Origin: an uncultured Oscillospiraceae bacterium
Lineage (GTDB): Bacteria; Bacillota; Clostridia; Oscillospirales; Oscillospiraceae
DNA: 30,246 nt
Reading direction: 5' to 3'
Assembly (NCBI GenBank): GCA_934572325.1
Contig: CAKTKT010000019.1
Span: forward strand, 1-30,246
Notes under the pieces: model-generated
The model's input: only the letters and a program-made list of their open reading frames with translations
What the model was told of the DNA's origin: nothing
Database searches by the model: none
In this document: positions 8,294-16,771 of the stretch, piece after piece
How positions within the stretch are numbered: position 1 is the first letter of the stretch
Layout: every line of letters starts with the position of its first letter
Translations under genes and position numbers: made by a program

Positions 8294-9424
8294 ATGATAT
8301 GCACGGCGCAAGCGTTTTCGACAGACGAGAGCCGCGATGTGTTGACCGGCGATCCTAATAACGCGAACGCAGGCGAGTATAACGCCGTTGATCTGGCGAG
8401 ATTCATATGCGCGATACTTGTGGTGTCGATACACGTTGCGCCGTTCGGCGCTGCCGATGACCGGCTAGTAAGCCTGCTTAATTACGTCATTCAAAACTGG
8501 CTCGCAAGAATCGCCGCGCCGATCTTTTTTGCCGCCTCCGGCTTCTTTTTATATAGAAAGACCCCGCTGGAGCGCTTTTCGTTAAGCCCGACGAGGGCGT
8601 GCGTTGTCAAGCTGGCAAGGCTGTACGTTATTTGGGCGCTGATATATTCCCCGTTCCGGCTCAAAGCTATATTGGAGGATGGGAGAGGCATAGTTCACGG
8701 TATTTTTGACTATGCGGTATTCATGGGGCGCTATACCCAGCTATGGTTTATCCCGGCGCTTATCGTCTCCGTCGTTCTTGTATCTTTTCTTCTGTCAAGA
8801 AGGATAGGGATAAGAAAAATTTTGACAGCCGCGCTGTTCTTTTATACGCTTGGGCTGCTCGGTCAAAGCTGGTTCGGCGTGCTTGCGCCGCTGAGGACGA
8901 GCGCACCCGAGATACGGTCTTTGCTGGAGACGTTTATAAGGATAATAGGCACTACCCGCAACGGCTTGTTTGACGGCTTTTTGTTCGTTGGCATGGGCGC
9001 ATATATCGCGTTCAACGGCTTTAAAATACCGCAGAAAAAAGCCCTGCTGCTGTTTGCCGCGTCATACCTCTTGATGTTTGCCGAGGCTTTTTTCGTAAAG
9101 TATTTTGACCTTGCCAGAGCAAACGATATGTATATCTTTCTTGCGCCCTCGACCTACCTTGCCTTTGGACTGCTCGTGAATTTCCGCATGACGGGCAGGG
9201 GCGGCGCTTACAGAACGCTTAGGGCTCTCAGCGCCCTGATATACTACTCGCATCTCTGGATATTGAGCCTTGTCGGCATATTCTTGAATCTGATAGGAGT
9301 TCAGACCGGAGTGACCTGCCTGCCGTTTATGCTGACGGTCATTGGCAGCGCGGCTTTCTCCTATGCGGTTTACAGGCTTTCCAAATTCCCATTCTTTAAG
9401 TGGCTGAAAATACTGTATTCCTGA
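8294..9424 (+). CDS. Acyltransferase family 3 membrane protein
   Basis: A 376-residue multi-pass membrane protein. The N-terminus has the family hallmark: VDLARFICAILVVSIHVAPF, with the conserved arginine and histidine, followed by IAAPIFFAASGFFLYRK. About ten hydrophobic helices follow to the C-terminus. Family members (OafA, WecH, OatA transmembrane domain) move acetyl or other acyl groups onto cell-surface sugars, peptidoglycan or lipids. No extra SGNH domain is attached. A TTG start at 8255 is possible, but GGAGG 7 bases before the ATG at 8294 decides the start. No polysaccharide genes adjoin it, so the acceptor is unknown. Confidence 0.9.
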   Translation: MICTAQAFSTDESRDVLTGDPNNANAGEYNAVDLARFICAILVVSIHVAPFGAADDRLVSLLNYVIQNWLARIAAPIFFAASGFFLYRKTPLERFSLSPTRACVVKLARLYVIWALIYSPFRLKAILEDGRGIVHGIFDYAVFMGRYTQLWFIPALIVSVVLVSFLLSRRIGIRKILTAALFFYTLGLLGQSWFGVLAPLRTSAPEIRSLLETFIRIIGTTRNGLFDGFLFVGMGAYIAFNGFKIPQKKALLLFAASYLLMFAEAFFVKYFDLARANDMYIFLAPSTYLAFGLLVNFRMTGRGGAYRTLRALSALIYYSHLWILSLVGIFLNLIGVQTGVTCLPFMLTVIGSAAFSYAVYRLSKFPFFKWLKILYS

Positions 9425-9460
9425 ACCTCATCCGGTTCAGAGCTTCCTAAACCGGAAAAC

Positions 9461-9495
9461 TATCCCCCGGCGGCGCAAAATGCCGCCGGGGGATA
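9461..9495 (+). terminator. Strong hairpin after the acyltransferase gene
   Basis: TATCCCCCGGCGGC and GCCGCCGGGGGATA form a perfect 14-bp stem with a 7-base loop, 37 bases after the stop codon. There is no clear T-run. It shares its CCCCCGGC/GCCGGGGG core with the hairpin at 5246-5271. Confidence 0.65.
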
Positions 9496-9599
9496 AGGTA
9501 TGCTCACCATAGCGCGGAGGGAAAATCTGAACAGAGGAGAGGGCAGTGCATCAGTAGCGCGCAGACTGTATTTTTGCTGCCGCATTGAGAAGAAAGCAC

Positions 9600-9627
9600 T
9601 TGCATTGAACACCTTTTCATGTATAAT
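9600..9627 (+). promoter_or_regulatory. Promoter of the secreted protein gene
   Basis: TTGCAT (9600-9605), a 16-base spacer and TATAAT (9622-9627), about 50 bases before the ATG at 9679. Confidence 0.6.
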
Positions 9628-9678
9628 ATAAATAGAGAATAGAACACAAAACTGGACAATTCTAGTAAAGGAAAGAAG

Positions 9679-10329
9679 ATGCAGATGAAAAATTATGCCA
9701 AAATATTTGTGAGCTTCGCGCTTGCTGCCGCGCTGCTCCTTTCTATGGGCAATGCAGCCTTTGCGGAGGAGAAAAAAACCCTGACAGGGAAAAACACGGA
9801 TAATTCGCAGCCGCTTGTCGGCGGAACGGATGCAGAGACCGACAAGGACGATGTACCGATCGAGACTGTGGGCTTTGGTTATGGGATTCCCGACCCTCAG
9901 CGTGTTGACAGACATGAGCTTGGCGGGGAGGATGTCACCATAGAGGGCGTGAGCTATGATGTGTGGCTAGAGCCAAAGGATATATATATCCATCAGGCAG
10001 ACCTTGTCGCCGCGAAGTTTATCCGCGAATGTCGTGAGGATATAGAGAAGGCGGGCGTAGATATTGAAAAGCTGTACATCAAGCAGGGGCTTATCTATAC
10101 GGGCGAGGAGGGATTAAGCTCTAAGGAGCAGCGCGAGATAAACATCACCGTTGCAGAGCTTCAGAAGACAGCCGGAATAAAGCTTCAGGCTGGGGATATG
10201 TTTGACGTCGGAAATGGCGCGGACATTAAGCTGCGCCTCGTGGTCTCCGGCTTCATCGCCCCAAGCGGTGAGAAACGGACACAGAAGGACGAGGTATACA
10301 TTATAGATGTCAATATTCTAAGCAACTGA
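9679..10329 (+). CDS. Secreted protein of unknown function
   Basis: A 216-residue protein with a clear Sec signal peptide: positive start MQMKNYAK, hydrophobic core and likely cleavage after AAFA near residue 30. There is no lipobox cysteine, so the mature protein is probably released or loosely held. The mature part begins with a Thr/Asp/Gly-rich linker, then an alpha/beta-looking domain from about residue 75 that ends in a hydrophobic strand (EVYIIDVNIL). I recognise no family. AAAGGAAAG lies just before the first ATG; the second ATG two codons later is also possible. It is monocistronic, with its own promoter and flanking hairpins. Confidence 0.8.
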   Translation: MQMKNYAKIFVSFALAAALLLSMGNAAFAEEKKTLTGKNTDNSQPLVGGTDAETDKDDVPIETVGFGYGIPDPQRVDRHELGGEDVTIEGVSYDVWLEPKDIYIHQADLVAAKFIRECREDIEKAGVDIEKLYIKQGLIYTGEEGLSSKEQREINITVAELQKTAGIKLQAGDMFDVGNGADIKLRLVVSGFIAPSGEKRTQKDEVYIIDVNILSN

Positions 10330-10350
10330 TAAGCTGAAATGTTAGACAGT

Positions 10351-10429
10351 CCGGCTCAGAAATCACGGAAAAAACCGCGGCTGAGCCGGAGACAGCAATC
10401 CCCGGGGCGCAAGCTCCGGGGATTGCTGT
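10351..10429. terminator. Tandem hairpins between convergent genes
   Basis: The first hairpin pairs CCGGCTCAG (10351-10359) with CTGAGCCGG (10381-10389). The second pairs ACAGCAATCCCCGG (10392-10405) with CCGGGGATTGCTGT (10416-10429). On the minus strand a TTTTTT run lies inside the first hairpin, after the second one, so the set can end the binding-protein gene transcript; on the plus strand it follows the secreted protein gene. Confidence 0.7.
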
Positions 10430-10433
10430 ATGC

Positions 10434-12854
10434 CTATCGCTGTTCGTTCACGTATATATTCGCCTTGCTCTGCACAAGACGGGCGACCTCGTCCGCGCTC
10501 TTCTGTCCGGCAAAGAACGCCTGCGCCTCGCCGGTGACAATGTCCACGATGCTCTGATCATAGTTGAGCGGCTTTGTTGTGGACTGCACGAGCGCCTTTA
10601 TCGTCTCGGCGCGCTCGGGCGTGATGCCGGAGTATATTTCGGTGTAATTCGTGCCGTCATACATCATGCCTACGACCCTGCGCTTTTTTTCGCCGTTCTC
10701 GTCGAGGAGGATGTTGCCGTTTGCGTCGCGCTCGTACTCTATCTTCTGCGCGTTGGCGAGGAGCGCGTTGAAGGCGTTGACGTTCGTGGGGAAGCTGTAG
10801 CCGTCGAGCTGATATTTCTCCGTGAGGAACGTGCGCACGAACTGCCATGCCGCGTCCTTGTCGCGGCAGGCGGTCGTTATGCCGAACGCCAACATCCCGA
10901 CCAGCACGTTGCCCGGCTCGCCCGTGGCGTTGGGGAAGCCGATGTAGGTCACGTCGGTCTTGAAGGGGTTATCATTGCTGCCCTCGTCGAACGAGTAGAG
11001 CGAAACCTGCGTCAGCATCTGCTGCCCCTGTGAGATGCGGGAAGCGGCGCTGTCCTCCTCCGTGATCTCGTAATCCTCCAGCTCCGCCTCGGAGCGGAAC
11101 TGGTTTGAAAACGCCAGAAGCTGCTTGAAGGCGTCGCTGTCGAAATTGCACCTGCCGCTCGTCCAGTCCATATATCTGTTCATGTCTATCGCAAGCCCGA
11201 CCTGAAGCATTGTCTCCTTGGTAAAGTATATGTCAAGCCCCTGACAGCCCTCCGGCATCGCGGCGAGCGCGGCGTAATAGTCGTCATATGTCCAGCCCGG
11301 CGTGTCGCCGACGACGGAGCTTGCCCCCATCACGGACATTATCCCAAATTCCGGCACGGCGGCGCAGAGCTTCCCGTCCACCTCATACGCCTCAAGGACG
11401 TTGGGGAAGAAATCACTGCGGTCAAGCTCATTGTCGGCGTCAATAAAGGGGTAGAGATCCTCCAGAAGCCCCTTCGCTGCGAGATACTCATACGGCATAT
11501 CGGAGCCTAGGTCGATAATGTCGGGCAGTGTGCCCGCCATAAGCTCGGTGTTGAGCTTCGTCTGCGCGGCGGCATAGTCGTCGCTGCCGGTCAGCTCGTA
11601 GTAATCTCTTATGTCGATGTGGTACTTGTCGCTGCTGTGATTGAATTTTATCACGGCGTTGCGCAGCTCATAGTCGGAATAGACCGTGGCGAGCGTGAGG
11701 CGCTCCTTCTGCGGCACGCTGTCATACGGCGTCCTTGTCAGCGTGACGAGCTCGACGGTGTACTCGTCGCCCTTTGATGGGTACACTATCGATAGCGCGC
11801 GCACCGCGCCGTCCGCGCCGACGCGCAGGTAGTGAACCGAATCGCCGCTGACGTCGCTGTCCACCCAGTTGAACAGCGCCTCAGCTTCGCCGCTTTCAAG
11901 CGAGAAGCCGTAGAAGCCCGAGCCGGCGGTGAAGTAGAAGTCGTACTCGCCTGAGCCGGGGATAAGCTCGTAGGCGTTGTCCGGAACGGCATAGCTCTCG
12001 CTGCCGAGCGCCTTCGCCTTGCCGTCGATTACCCGCACCGCGCTGCCGCCGCTGTTTTCATACACGGACGCGGCGATCCGCCCGTCGCGTATGCGCGTAA
12101 CGCCGTAGACGTAGCCGTCGGGCTGTATGGAATAGCGTTTTTCGCCGTCCGTGCCGAAGGCGTATATCTCCGCGCCGCTCCCTATGACGACGCTGCCGTC
12201 CGCGTCAACGTACATACCGTTTATGTAGCTGTCATCGGGCAGATCTATCTGTGCGCAGCTCAGCTCCGCGCCCGTCTTGTCGAGCACGCGGAGAAAGCTC
12301 TGCGTGGTGCTGACGCCGTAGCTGAAGTACTCCGCGTCGTTCGCCCCGACGTTCTCCGGCGCTTCGGAGTAGGAGGTGAACACCTGCTCAAGCACGACGA
12401 GATTTCCGTCATTGTCCACGGTCACGCTCTCGGGGTGGGAGCTTGTCACGAAGTCGCGCCTGCCCTCGCCGTCTGTCTCCGTCTTGTGCGGGACGTAGTT
12501 TTCAAGCTTTGTCTGCTTGCCGTCAAAGCTCACCAAGCTCAGGCGCGCCTCATATATGCCGTACTGCCCATCATACTCCGGCGTGACCCCCTCAGGGATG
12601 CGCTCGCCGACCTTTTCCATCGCTGCGCAGTATACGCCCTCGTCGGTCATGGCGAGCGGGGCGATCCCTGCGTCCGACGCGCCGGAATATATCCGCTTGA
12701 AATCCGCCTTGTATATATACTCCGGCGCGGGCGCTTCCGCCGCCGTCTCCGCTTTTGCGCCGCCTCCTGTGCCTGCGCTGCCGCCGCAGGCGGCGAGCGA
12801 CAGCGCCGACGCTGCCGCAAGCAGCAGGGCGAGCGCGCGTTTGAGCTTGTTCAT
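10434..12854 (-). CDS. Lipoprotein with propeller-like region and solute-binding domain
   Basis: An 806-residue lipoprotein. The N-terminus is a type II signal peptide ending in the lipobox LAAC, followed by a Gly/Ala-rich linker. Residues about 45-375 contain repeated short strand units of the form DADGSVVIGSGAEIYAFG, which look like beta-propeller blades. From about residue 382 a family-1 extracellular solute-binding domain begins: AQTKLNTELMAGTLPDIIDL, then KGLLEDLYPFIDAD and a Trp/Tyr-rich ligand region. Family members deliver sugars to ABC permeases, but no permease or ATPase gene is adjacent, so it must use distant partners or act as a binding or sensing lipoprotein. The start is the ATG with GGAGG 9 bases upstream; a TTG two codons earlier has poor spacing. 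Confidence 0.87.
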   Translation of the reverse strand: MNKLKRALALLLAAASALSLAACGGSAGTGGGAKAETAAEAPAPEYIYKADFKRIYSGASDAGIAPLAMTDEGVYCAAMEKVGERIPEGVTPEYDGQYGIYEARLSLVSFDGKQTKLENYVPHKTETDGEGRRDFVTSSHPESVTVDNDGNLVVLEQVFTSYSEAPENVGANDAEYFSYGVSTTQSFLRVLDKTGAELSCAQIDLPDDSYINGMYVDADGSVVIGSGAEIYAFGTDGEKRYSIQPDGYVYGVTRIRDGRIAASVYENSGGSAVRVIDGKAKALGSESYAVPDNAYELIPGSGEYDFYFTAGSGFYGFSLESGEAEALFNWVDSDVSGDSVHYLRVGADGAVRALSIVYPSKGDEYTVELVTLTRTPYDSVPQKERLTLATVYSDYELRNAVIKFNHSSDKYHIDIRDYYELTGSDDYAAAQTKLNTELMAGTLPDIIDLGSDMPYEYLAAKGLLEDLYPFIDADNELDRSDFFPNVLEAYEVDGKLCAAVPEFGIMSVMGASSVVGDTPGWTYDDYYAALAAMPEGCQGLDIYFTKETMLQVGLAIDMNRYMDWTSGRCNFDSDAFKQLLAFSNQFRSEAELEDYEITEEDSAASRISQGQQMLTQVSLYSFDEGSNDNPFKTDVTYIGFPNATGEPGNVLVGMLAFGITTACRDKDAAWQFVRTFLTEKYQLDGYSFPTNVNAFNALLANAQKIEYERDANGNILLDENGEKKRRVVGMMYDGTNYTEIYSGITPERAETIKALVQSTTKPLNYDQSIVDIVTGEAQAFFAGQKSADEVARLVQSKANIYVNEQR

Positions 12855-12890
12855 ATCCAAATACCTCCGTGTCTTTATGCTGTACTTCGG

Positions 12891-12896
12891 ATTATA
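12891..12896 (-). promoter_or_regulatory. -10 box of the solute-binding lipoprotein gene
   Basis: Read on the minus strand this is TATAAT, about 37 bases before the ATG at 12854. No good -35 hexamer lies at the expected distance, so the promoter may need an activator. Confidence 0.45.
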
Positions 12897-12961
12897 TCAC
12901 GCCGCGCGGACGAATACCATTAAGATACTCTGAAGAATTTTTAAAAACGGATTAAGGAAGC

Positions 12962-12994
12962 AAAAATCCGGCTCTGCGCACAGCGCAGAGCCGG
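12962..12994 (-). terminator. Rho-independent terminator of the 5'-nucleotidase gene
   Basis: CCGGCTCTGCGC and GCGCAGAGCCGG form a perfect 12-bp stem with a 3-base loop. On the minus strand it is followed by ATTTTTG, 20 bases after the nucleotidase stop codon. This is a textbook intrinsic terminator. Confidence 0.9.
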
Positions 12995-13014
12995 AAAATA
13001 CGTCATATGCGGGT

Positions 13015-14628
13015 TTACTTTGCCTCGATAATGGTGATGCGCCCCTGACCGTAGGGATCGGAATACTCCTTGCCGACAGTGCCACCGAGCTTATCGACGA
13101 TGTAGTTGATGAGTACCTGGTTGTCTATCATCACGCTGTCCTGCAGAAGAGTGTTGTCCATGAACATCGTGTAGCCGTCGCCGCCGTTCTTGAGCATATA
13201 GTTGTGGCTTGCGAGGGTGTAGGTCTTTTCAAGGTCGAGCGGCTTGCCGTCTACGGTGACATCCTTCACACGGTAGTCGCCGTCAACGCTGACGAACATA
13301 TTCTCCTTGTCGCGCTTTACGGAGGATTCGACATTGAGATCGACGGTGTACTCAAGCCCCGCGACCTGCAAAAATCCGCCGCTCTCGCCCGGCAGGGCGG
13401 AAGCGCCGAGCTCCAGCGCGTCAAGTATCTCCTGTCCGGTACATTCAACCACGCACATCTCGTTGCCGAACGGGTGGACGGAGATAATATCGCCGTAGGT
13501 GATGTCGCCCGCCTTGATGCTCGTGCGTATGCCGCCGCCGTTGACGAACGCCACGTCAGCGCCGGACATCGCCTTGTACGCATCCGCGCACAGATCGCCG
13601 AGGTTCGTCTCCGCAAGGCGGACAATGCGCTGCTCGGGGTTTGCCGGGTCGTTTATCACGAGATCGACGTCGGAGTGCGCCACGACCTCGTTGACAAGCT
13701 CCTCATACTCCGCCTGAATGTCGCTGATGTAGCTCTTCGCGCCGTCGTCATTGAGCAGCACGGTGTCAAGCTTTCCGTCCGCCGTTATCGTCAGACAGCC
13801 GATGTTCGCAAGCTTTGTGCCCGTGGAGGTGAGGATGACCTCGCCGCCGTCCTTGTTCTTCACAAGCTCCTTTCCTATCACGGAGTGGCTGTGCCCGTCG
13901 AGCATGACGTCAATGCCGCTGGTGTGCGTGATTACGTCGGAGGACGTCCACGGGGAGCAGTCGGCCTCGATGCCGAGGTGCGCCAGCGCGATAACGTATG
14001 CCGCGCCCGCCTTGCGCGCGGCGTCAACCGCGTTCTGCACGGCGGTGTAGACGGTCTCGCCGGTCTCATCCTGACCGAAGGAGTATATCCACTCGCCCTT
14101 GTCGTTCTGGAAATACCTCGGCGTGGAGGAGGTTATCGTCCTCGGCGTGCTGATGCCGACGAACGCTATCTTCACGCCCGCCGCCTCCATGATGGTGTAC
14201 GGGTCGAGCACGGTCTTTCCGTTCTTATCGTAGAAGTTGGCGCTGACATAGTCAAACTTCGCTTTCTTCACGAGCTTGAGGAACTGATCCATGCCGTAGT
14301 CGAACTCGTGGTTGCCCGGCGTTGCCACGTCGTAGCCCAGCTCGTTCATGATGTCCACGATGTACTCGCCCTTGGAGAGCGTGCCTATCGTGCCGCCCTG
14401 GATAGCGTCGCCCACGTCGGCAAGGATGACCTCCTTGCCCTGCGCTTCAAGCGTCTCCTTCACCAGTGCGAGCCCCTGATAGCCGAGGTTGTCGTCAATG
14501 CCGCAGTGCACGTCGTTTGTGTACAGCACGACGATGTCCGCGCTCTGCCCGTCGGCATACGCCGCGCCGGAGCACAGCGTGAACGCCATAACGAACGTCA
14601 GAAGCAGTGCCAGAAATTTTCTTTTCAT
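13015..14628 (-). CDS. Secreted 5'-nucleotidase/metallophosphatase (UshA type)
   Basis: A 537-residue exported enzyme expected to remove phosphate from nucleotides or related sugar nucleotides outside the membrane. A Sec signal peptide ends near AAYA (residue 25). The metallophosphoesterase domain shows the metal ligands in TNDVHCG (37), GNHEFDYG, LAHLGIEAD and DGHSHSV. The C-terminal 5'-nucleotidase domain has GGGIRTSIKAGDITYGD and HPFGNEMCVVE. There is no LPXTG anchor, so the protein is probably released. The first motif has Val-His-Cys where Ile-His-Gly is common, a mild variant. The ATG follows AGGAGG by a few bases. Promoter TTGAAA, 17 bases, TATATT lies on the minus strand at 14674-14702, and the terminator is at 12962-12994. 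Confidence 0.93.
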   Translation of the reverse strand: MKRKFLALLLTFVMAFTLCSGAAYADGQSADIVVLYTNDVHCGIDDNLGYQGLALVKETLEAQGKEVILADVGDAIQGGTIGTLSKGEYIVDIMNELGYDVATPGNHEFDYGMDQFLKLVKKAKFDYVSANFYDKNGKTVLDPYTIMEAAGVKIAFVGISTPRTITSSTPRYFQNDKGEWIYSFGQDETGETVYTAVQNAVDAARKAGAAYVIALAHLGIEADCSPWTSSDVITHTSGIDVMLDGHSHSVIGKELVKNKDGGEVILTSTGTKLANIGCLTITADGKLDTVLLNDDGAKSYISDIQAEYEELVNEVVAHSDVDLVINDPANPEQRIVRLAETNLGDLCADAYKAMSGADVAFVNGGGIRTSIKAGDITYGDIISVHPFGNEMCVVECTGQEILDALELGASALPGESGGFLQVAGLEYTVDLNVESSVKRDKENMFVSVDGDYRVKDVTVDGKPLDLEKTYTLASHNYMLKNGGDGYTMFMDNTLLQDSVMIDNQVLINYIVDKLGGTVGKEYSDPYGQGRITIIEAK

Positions 14629-14673
14629 GTTTTTCCTCCTTGCAATTTTTGTGTTCGCGTTGATGCTGAGACC

Positions 14674-14702
14674 AATATAGCATACTCCGTGCCGCATTTC
14701 AA
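14674..14702 (-). promoter_or_regulatory. Promoter of the 5'-nucleotidase gene
   Basis: On the minus strand: TTGAAA (14697-14702), a 17-base spacer and TATATT (14674-14679), about 46 bases before the ATG at 14628. Confidence 0.65.
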
Positions 14703-14722
14703 CACAATGATGTATCTGCGTC

Positions 14723-14751
14723 TTGAATTTGCACATTTCCGATAGTATAAT
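14723..14751 (+). promoter_or_regulatory. Promoter upstream of the aminotransferase remnant
   Basis: TTGAAT (14723-14728), a 17-base spacer and a perfect TATAAT (14746-14751). It drives the short remnant ORF at 14789 and could read through into argS. Confidence 0.7.
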
Positions 14752-14788
14752 AAGCCGCAGGAAATAACATTATCGGGAGATATATGAT

Positions 14789-14911
14789 ATGGTCAATAAA
14801 GCTATGCTTGCCCTCGGCACGTCCGGCTCCGTCATACGTGAGCTGTCTGAGTACGGCAATGCCCGCGCTGCGGGTGCGCATATTGTTGTGGATTTTTTTC
14901 CCGCCGTATGA
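14789..14911 (+). pseudogene. N-terminal remnant of a PLP-dependent aminotransferase
   Basis: A 40-codon ORF with a ribosome site (GGGAGA) and an intact promoter upstream. Its product begins MVNKAMLALGTSGSVIREL and continues SEYGNARAAGA to VVDF, resembling the start of clostridial aspartate/tyrosine-type aminotransferases, which typically read VNKKM, SVIRELFEYG, then DFSLGNP. Here the frame runs into FFPAV and a stop exactly where the conserved NP-containing segment should begin, and nothing aminotransferase-like follows before argS. I therefore read this 346-base gap (14629-14974) as an aminotransferase gene almost wholly deleted, leaving promoter and first codons. The similarity is recalled, not searched. 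It could instead be a small leader peptide for argS. Confidence 0.6.
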
Positions 14912-14917
14912 TATAAT
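14909..14917 (+). promoter_or_regulatory. Extended -10 promoter of argS
   Basis: TGATATAAT gives a TGn plus TATAAT extended -10 element. It starts on the stop codon of the remnant ORF, 57 bases before the argS ATG. No strong -35 is seen at standard spacing, as is common for extended -10 promoters. There is no T-box-like leader. Confidence 0.5.
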
Positions 14918-14974
14918 ACCCGCGCTTTTAAGGAACATACAAAAATAACACCCCGAAAATGGAGGGCAAGACTG

Positions 14975-16639
14975 ATGAGTGATTTTGAGAAGAAGATATA
15001 CGACGCGCTCGACGCGGCGGTGAAGGAGCTTTACGGCGTCGAAGCCGACGCGGACGCCCTGCTTGTCGAGATCCCGCGCGACACTAAGATGGGCGACTAC
15101 GCCTCCAGCACCGCCATGCGCCTTGCCCGCACGCTGCATAAAGCGCCCATGCTCATCGGCGAGGAGCTTGCCGCAAAGCTGCGCGAGAAGCTCCCCGAGG
15201 CGGAGAGCGTCACGGTCGCAAAGCCCGGCTTCATCAACTTCCGGCTCACAGGCGATGCGCTCTCCGGCGTTATCAACAAGGTGATAGAGGCGGGGGAGAG
15301 TTACGGCAAGAACTCCTCCGGCAACGGCGAGCGTGTGCTTGTCGAGTGGGTGTCCGCCAATCCCACGGGCGATCTGCACTGCGGTCACGCGCGCAACGCC
15401 GCGTGGGGCGACAGCATCTGCCGCCTTATGGAGATGAGCGGGTACGATGTTCTGCGCGAATACTATGTCAACGACGCCGGAAACCAGATAGTCAAGCTCG
15501 GCGAGTCGCTTGTCGCAAGGTACTTTGAGCACTTCGGACGCGCGGCGGAGCACCCCCTGCCCGAGGACGGCTATCACGCCGAGGACGTGAAGAGCATAGC
15601 CGACGAGATCGCCGCCGAGGACGGCGACAGGTGGCTCGACGCAGATCCGGACGAGCGTCTGCGCTGCTTCATGCAGACCGGCAAGACGCGCGAGCTTGAG
15701 AAGATCGACCGCGATCTGGAGCTTTACCGCGTTAAGATAACTTCATGGATGCACGAGACGTTTTTCTATGAGAACGACAAAAAGCGCATCAATGACTGCC
15801 TCGCGCTCATGGACAGCAAGGGGCTGCTGTACGAGAAGGACGGCGCGCTCTGGTTTAAAAGCACCGACTACGGCGACGAGAAGGACCGCGTCCTGCGCAA
15901 GAGCGACGGTACGCTCTCCTACCTCACGCCGGACATAGCAAACCATGTCTATAAGATAGAGCGCGGGTACAATAAGCTCATAGACCTCTGGGGTGCGGAT
16001 CACCACTCATACGTTCTGCGTATGCAGGCGGCGCTTGAGGCGCTCGGCTATCCCAAGGGAACGCTCACGGTCGATCTCATCCAGATGGTGCGCATGGTCG
16101 ATAACGGCGTTGAGGTCAAGATGTCCAAGCGCACCGGCAACGCCATCACCATCCGCGAGCTGTGCGAGGACGTCGGCGTGGACGCCGCGCGCTGGTTCTT
16201 CGCGTCCAAGGACATTTCCTCGCAGATGGACTTTGACATGAAGCAGGCGGTCGCCAAGGATAATAATAACCCCGTCTACTATGCGCAGTACGCCCATTCG
16301 CGTATGTGCTCCATCCTGCGCAATCCCGATATTCCCGCGTTCAAGCCCGTCGCGGCATATGACAGGCTCACGGACGAGAAGGAGCTGCTGCTGATGAAGA
16401 TGATGTCGGAGTTTCCGGGGCTTGTCGCAAAGGCGGCAAAGACCCGCAAGCCCAATATCGTCTCCGAGTACATCATGAATCTCGTCAAGCTCTATCACAG
16501 CTATTACAATGTCGCGCGCGTGAATAACCCCGACGATCCGGAGCTGACGAATCAGCGCGTCGGGCTTGTCATGGCGCTGCAAATAACGCTCCGCAACGCG
16601 CTCGCGCTCCTCGGCGTTTCAGCACCGGAAGCGATGTGA
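14975..16639 (+). CDS. argS: Arginyl-tRNA synthetase
   Basis: A 554-residue class I aminoacyl-tRNA synthetase that charges tRNA-Arg in the cytoplasm. The N-terminal ArgRS additional domain is present (KMGDYASSTAMRLAR near residue 32). The HIGH-type motif appears as GDLHCGHARNAAWGD (about 131), followed by the signature REYYVNDAGNQ. A clear KMSKRTGNA motif lies near residue 385; many ArgRS lack a canonical KMSKS, so its presence fits a clostridial/actinobacterial-like subtype. The C-terminal anticodon-binding DALR region ends normally. GGAGGG lies 8-9 bases before the ATG. The gene is monocistronic, ending in a hairpin and facing the methyltransferase of the opposite operon. Confidence 0.97.
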   Translation: MSDFEKKIYDALDAAVKELYGVEADADALLVEIPRDTKMGDYASSTAMRLARTLHKAPMLIGEELAAKLREKLPEAESVTVAKPGFINFRLTGDALSGVINKVIEAGESYGKNSSGNGERVLVEWVSANPTGDLHCGHARNAAWGDSICRLMEMSGYDVLREYYVNDAGNQIVKLGESLVARYFEHFGRAAEHPLPEDGYHAEDVKSIADEIAAEDGDRWLDADPDERLRCFMQTGKTRELEKIDRDLELYRVKITSWMHETFFYENDKKRINDCLALMDSKGLLYEKDGALWFKSTDYGDEKDRVLRKSDGTLSYLTPDIANHVYKIERGYNKLIDLWGADHHSYVLRMQAALEALGYPKGTLTVDLIQMVRMVDNGVEVKMSKRTGNAITIRELCEDVGVDAARWFFASKDISSQMDFDMKQAVAKDNNNPVYYAQYAHSRMCSILRNPDIPAFKPVAAYDRLTDEKELLLMKMMSEFPGLVAKAAKTRKPNIVSEYIMNLVKLYHSYYNVARVNNPDDPELTNQRVGLVMALQITLRNALALLGVSAPEAM

Positions 16640-16677
16640 TATTTTTATTTATAAAAAGCTCTATGAAAACGAAAACG

Positions 16678-16710
16678 GCATCCTCCTCCGGCTCGACCGG
16701 AGGAGGATGC
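16678..16710. terminator. Hairpin between argS and the convergent operon
   Basis: GCATCCTCCTCCGG and CCGGAGGAGGATGC form a perfect 14-bp stem around CTCGA, 38 bases after the argS stop and 61 bases past the end of the facing operon. No strong T-run follows; it is likely a bidirectional terminator. Confidence 0.7.
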
Positions 16711-16771
16711 TCTGTCTATCAAGGAAGTCAAGCCTGCCCGTATGATAGGGGAGTATTATTACAGCTTTCAC

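Noticed and set aside
13204..14745. 513-codon plus-strand frame opposite the 5'-nucleotidase
   Set aside because: Shadow frame; the minus strand has signal peptide, metal motifs, ribosome site, promoter and terminator.
14789..14974. Possible T-box leader of argS
   Set aside because: Only 57 bases separate the -10 box from the start codon and there is no specifier-type hairpin or terminator/antiterminator pair.
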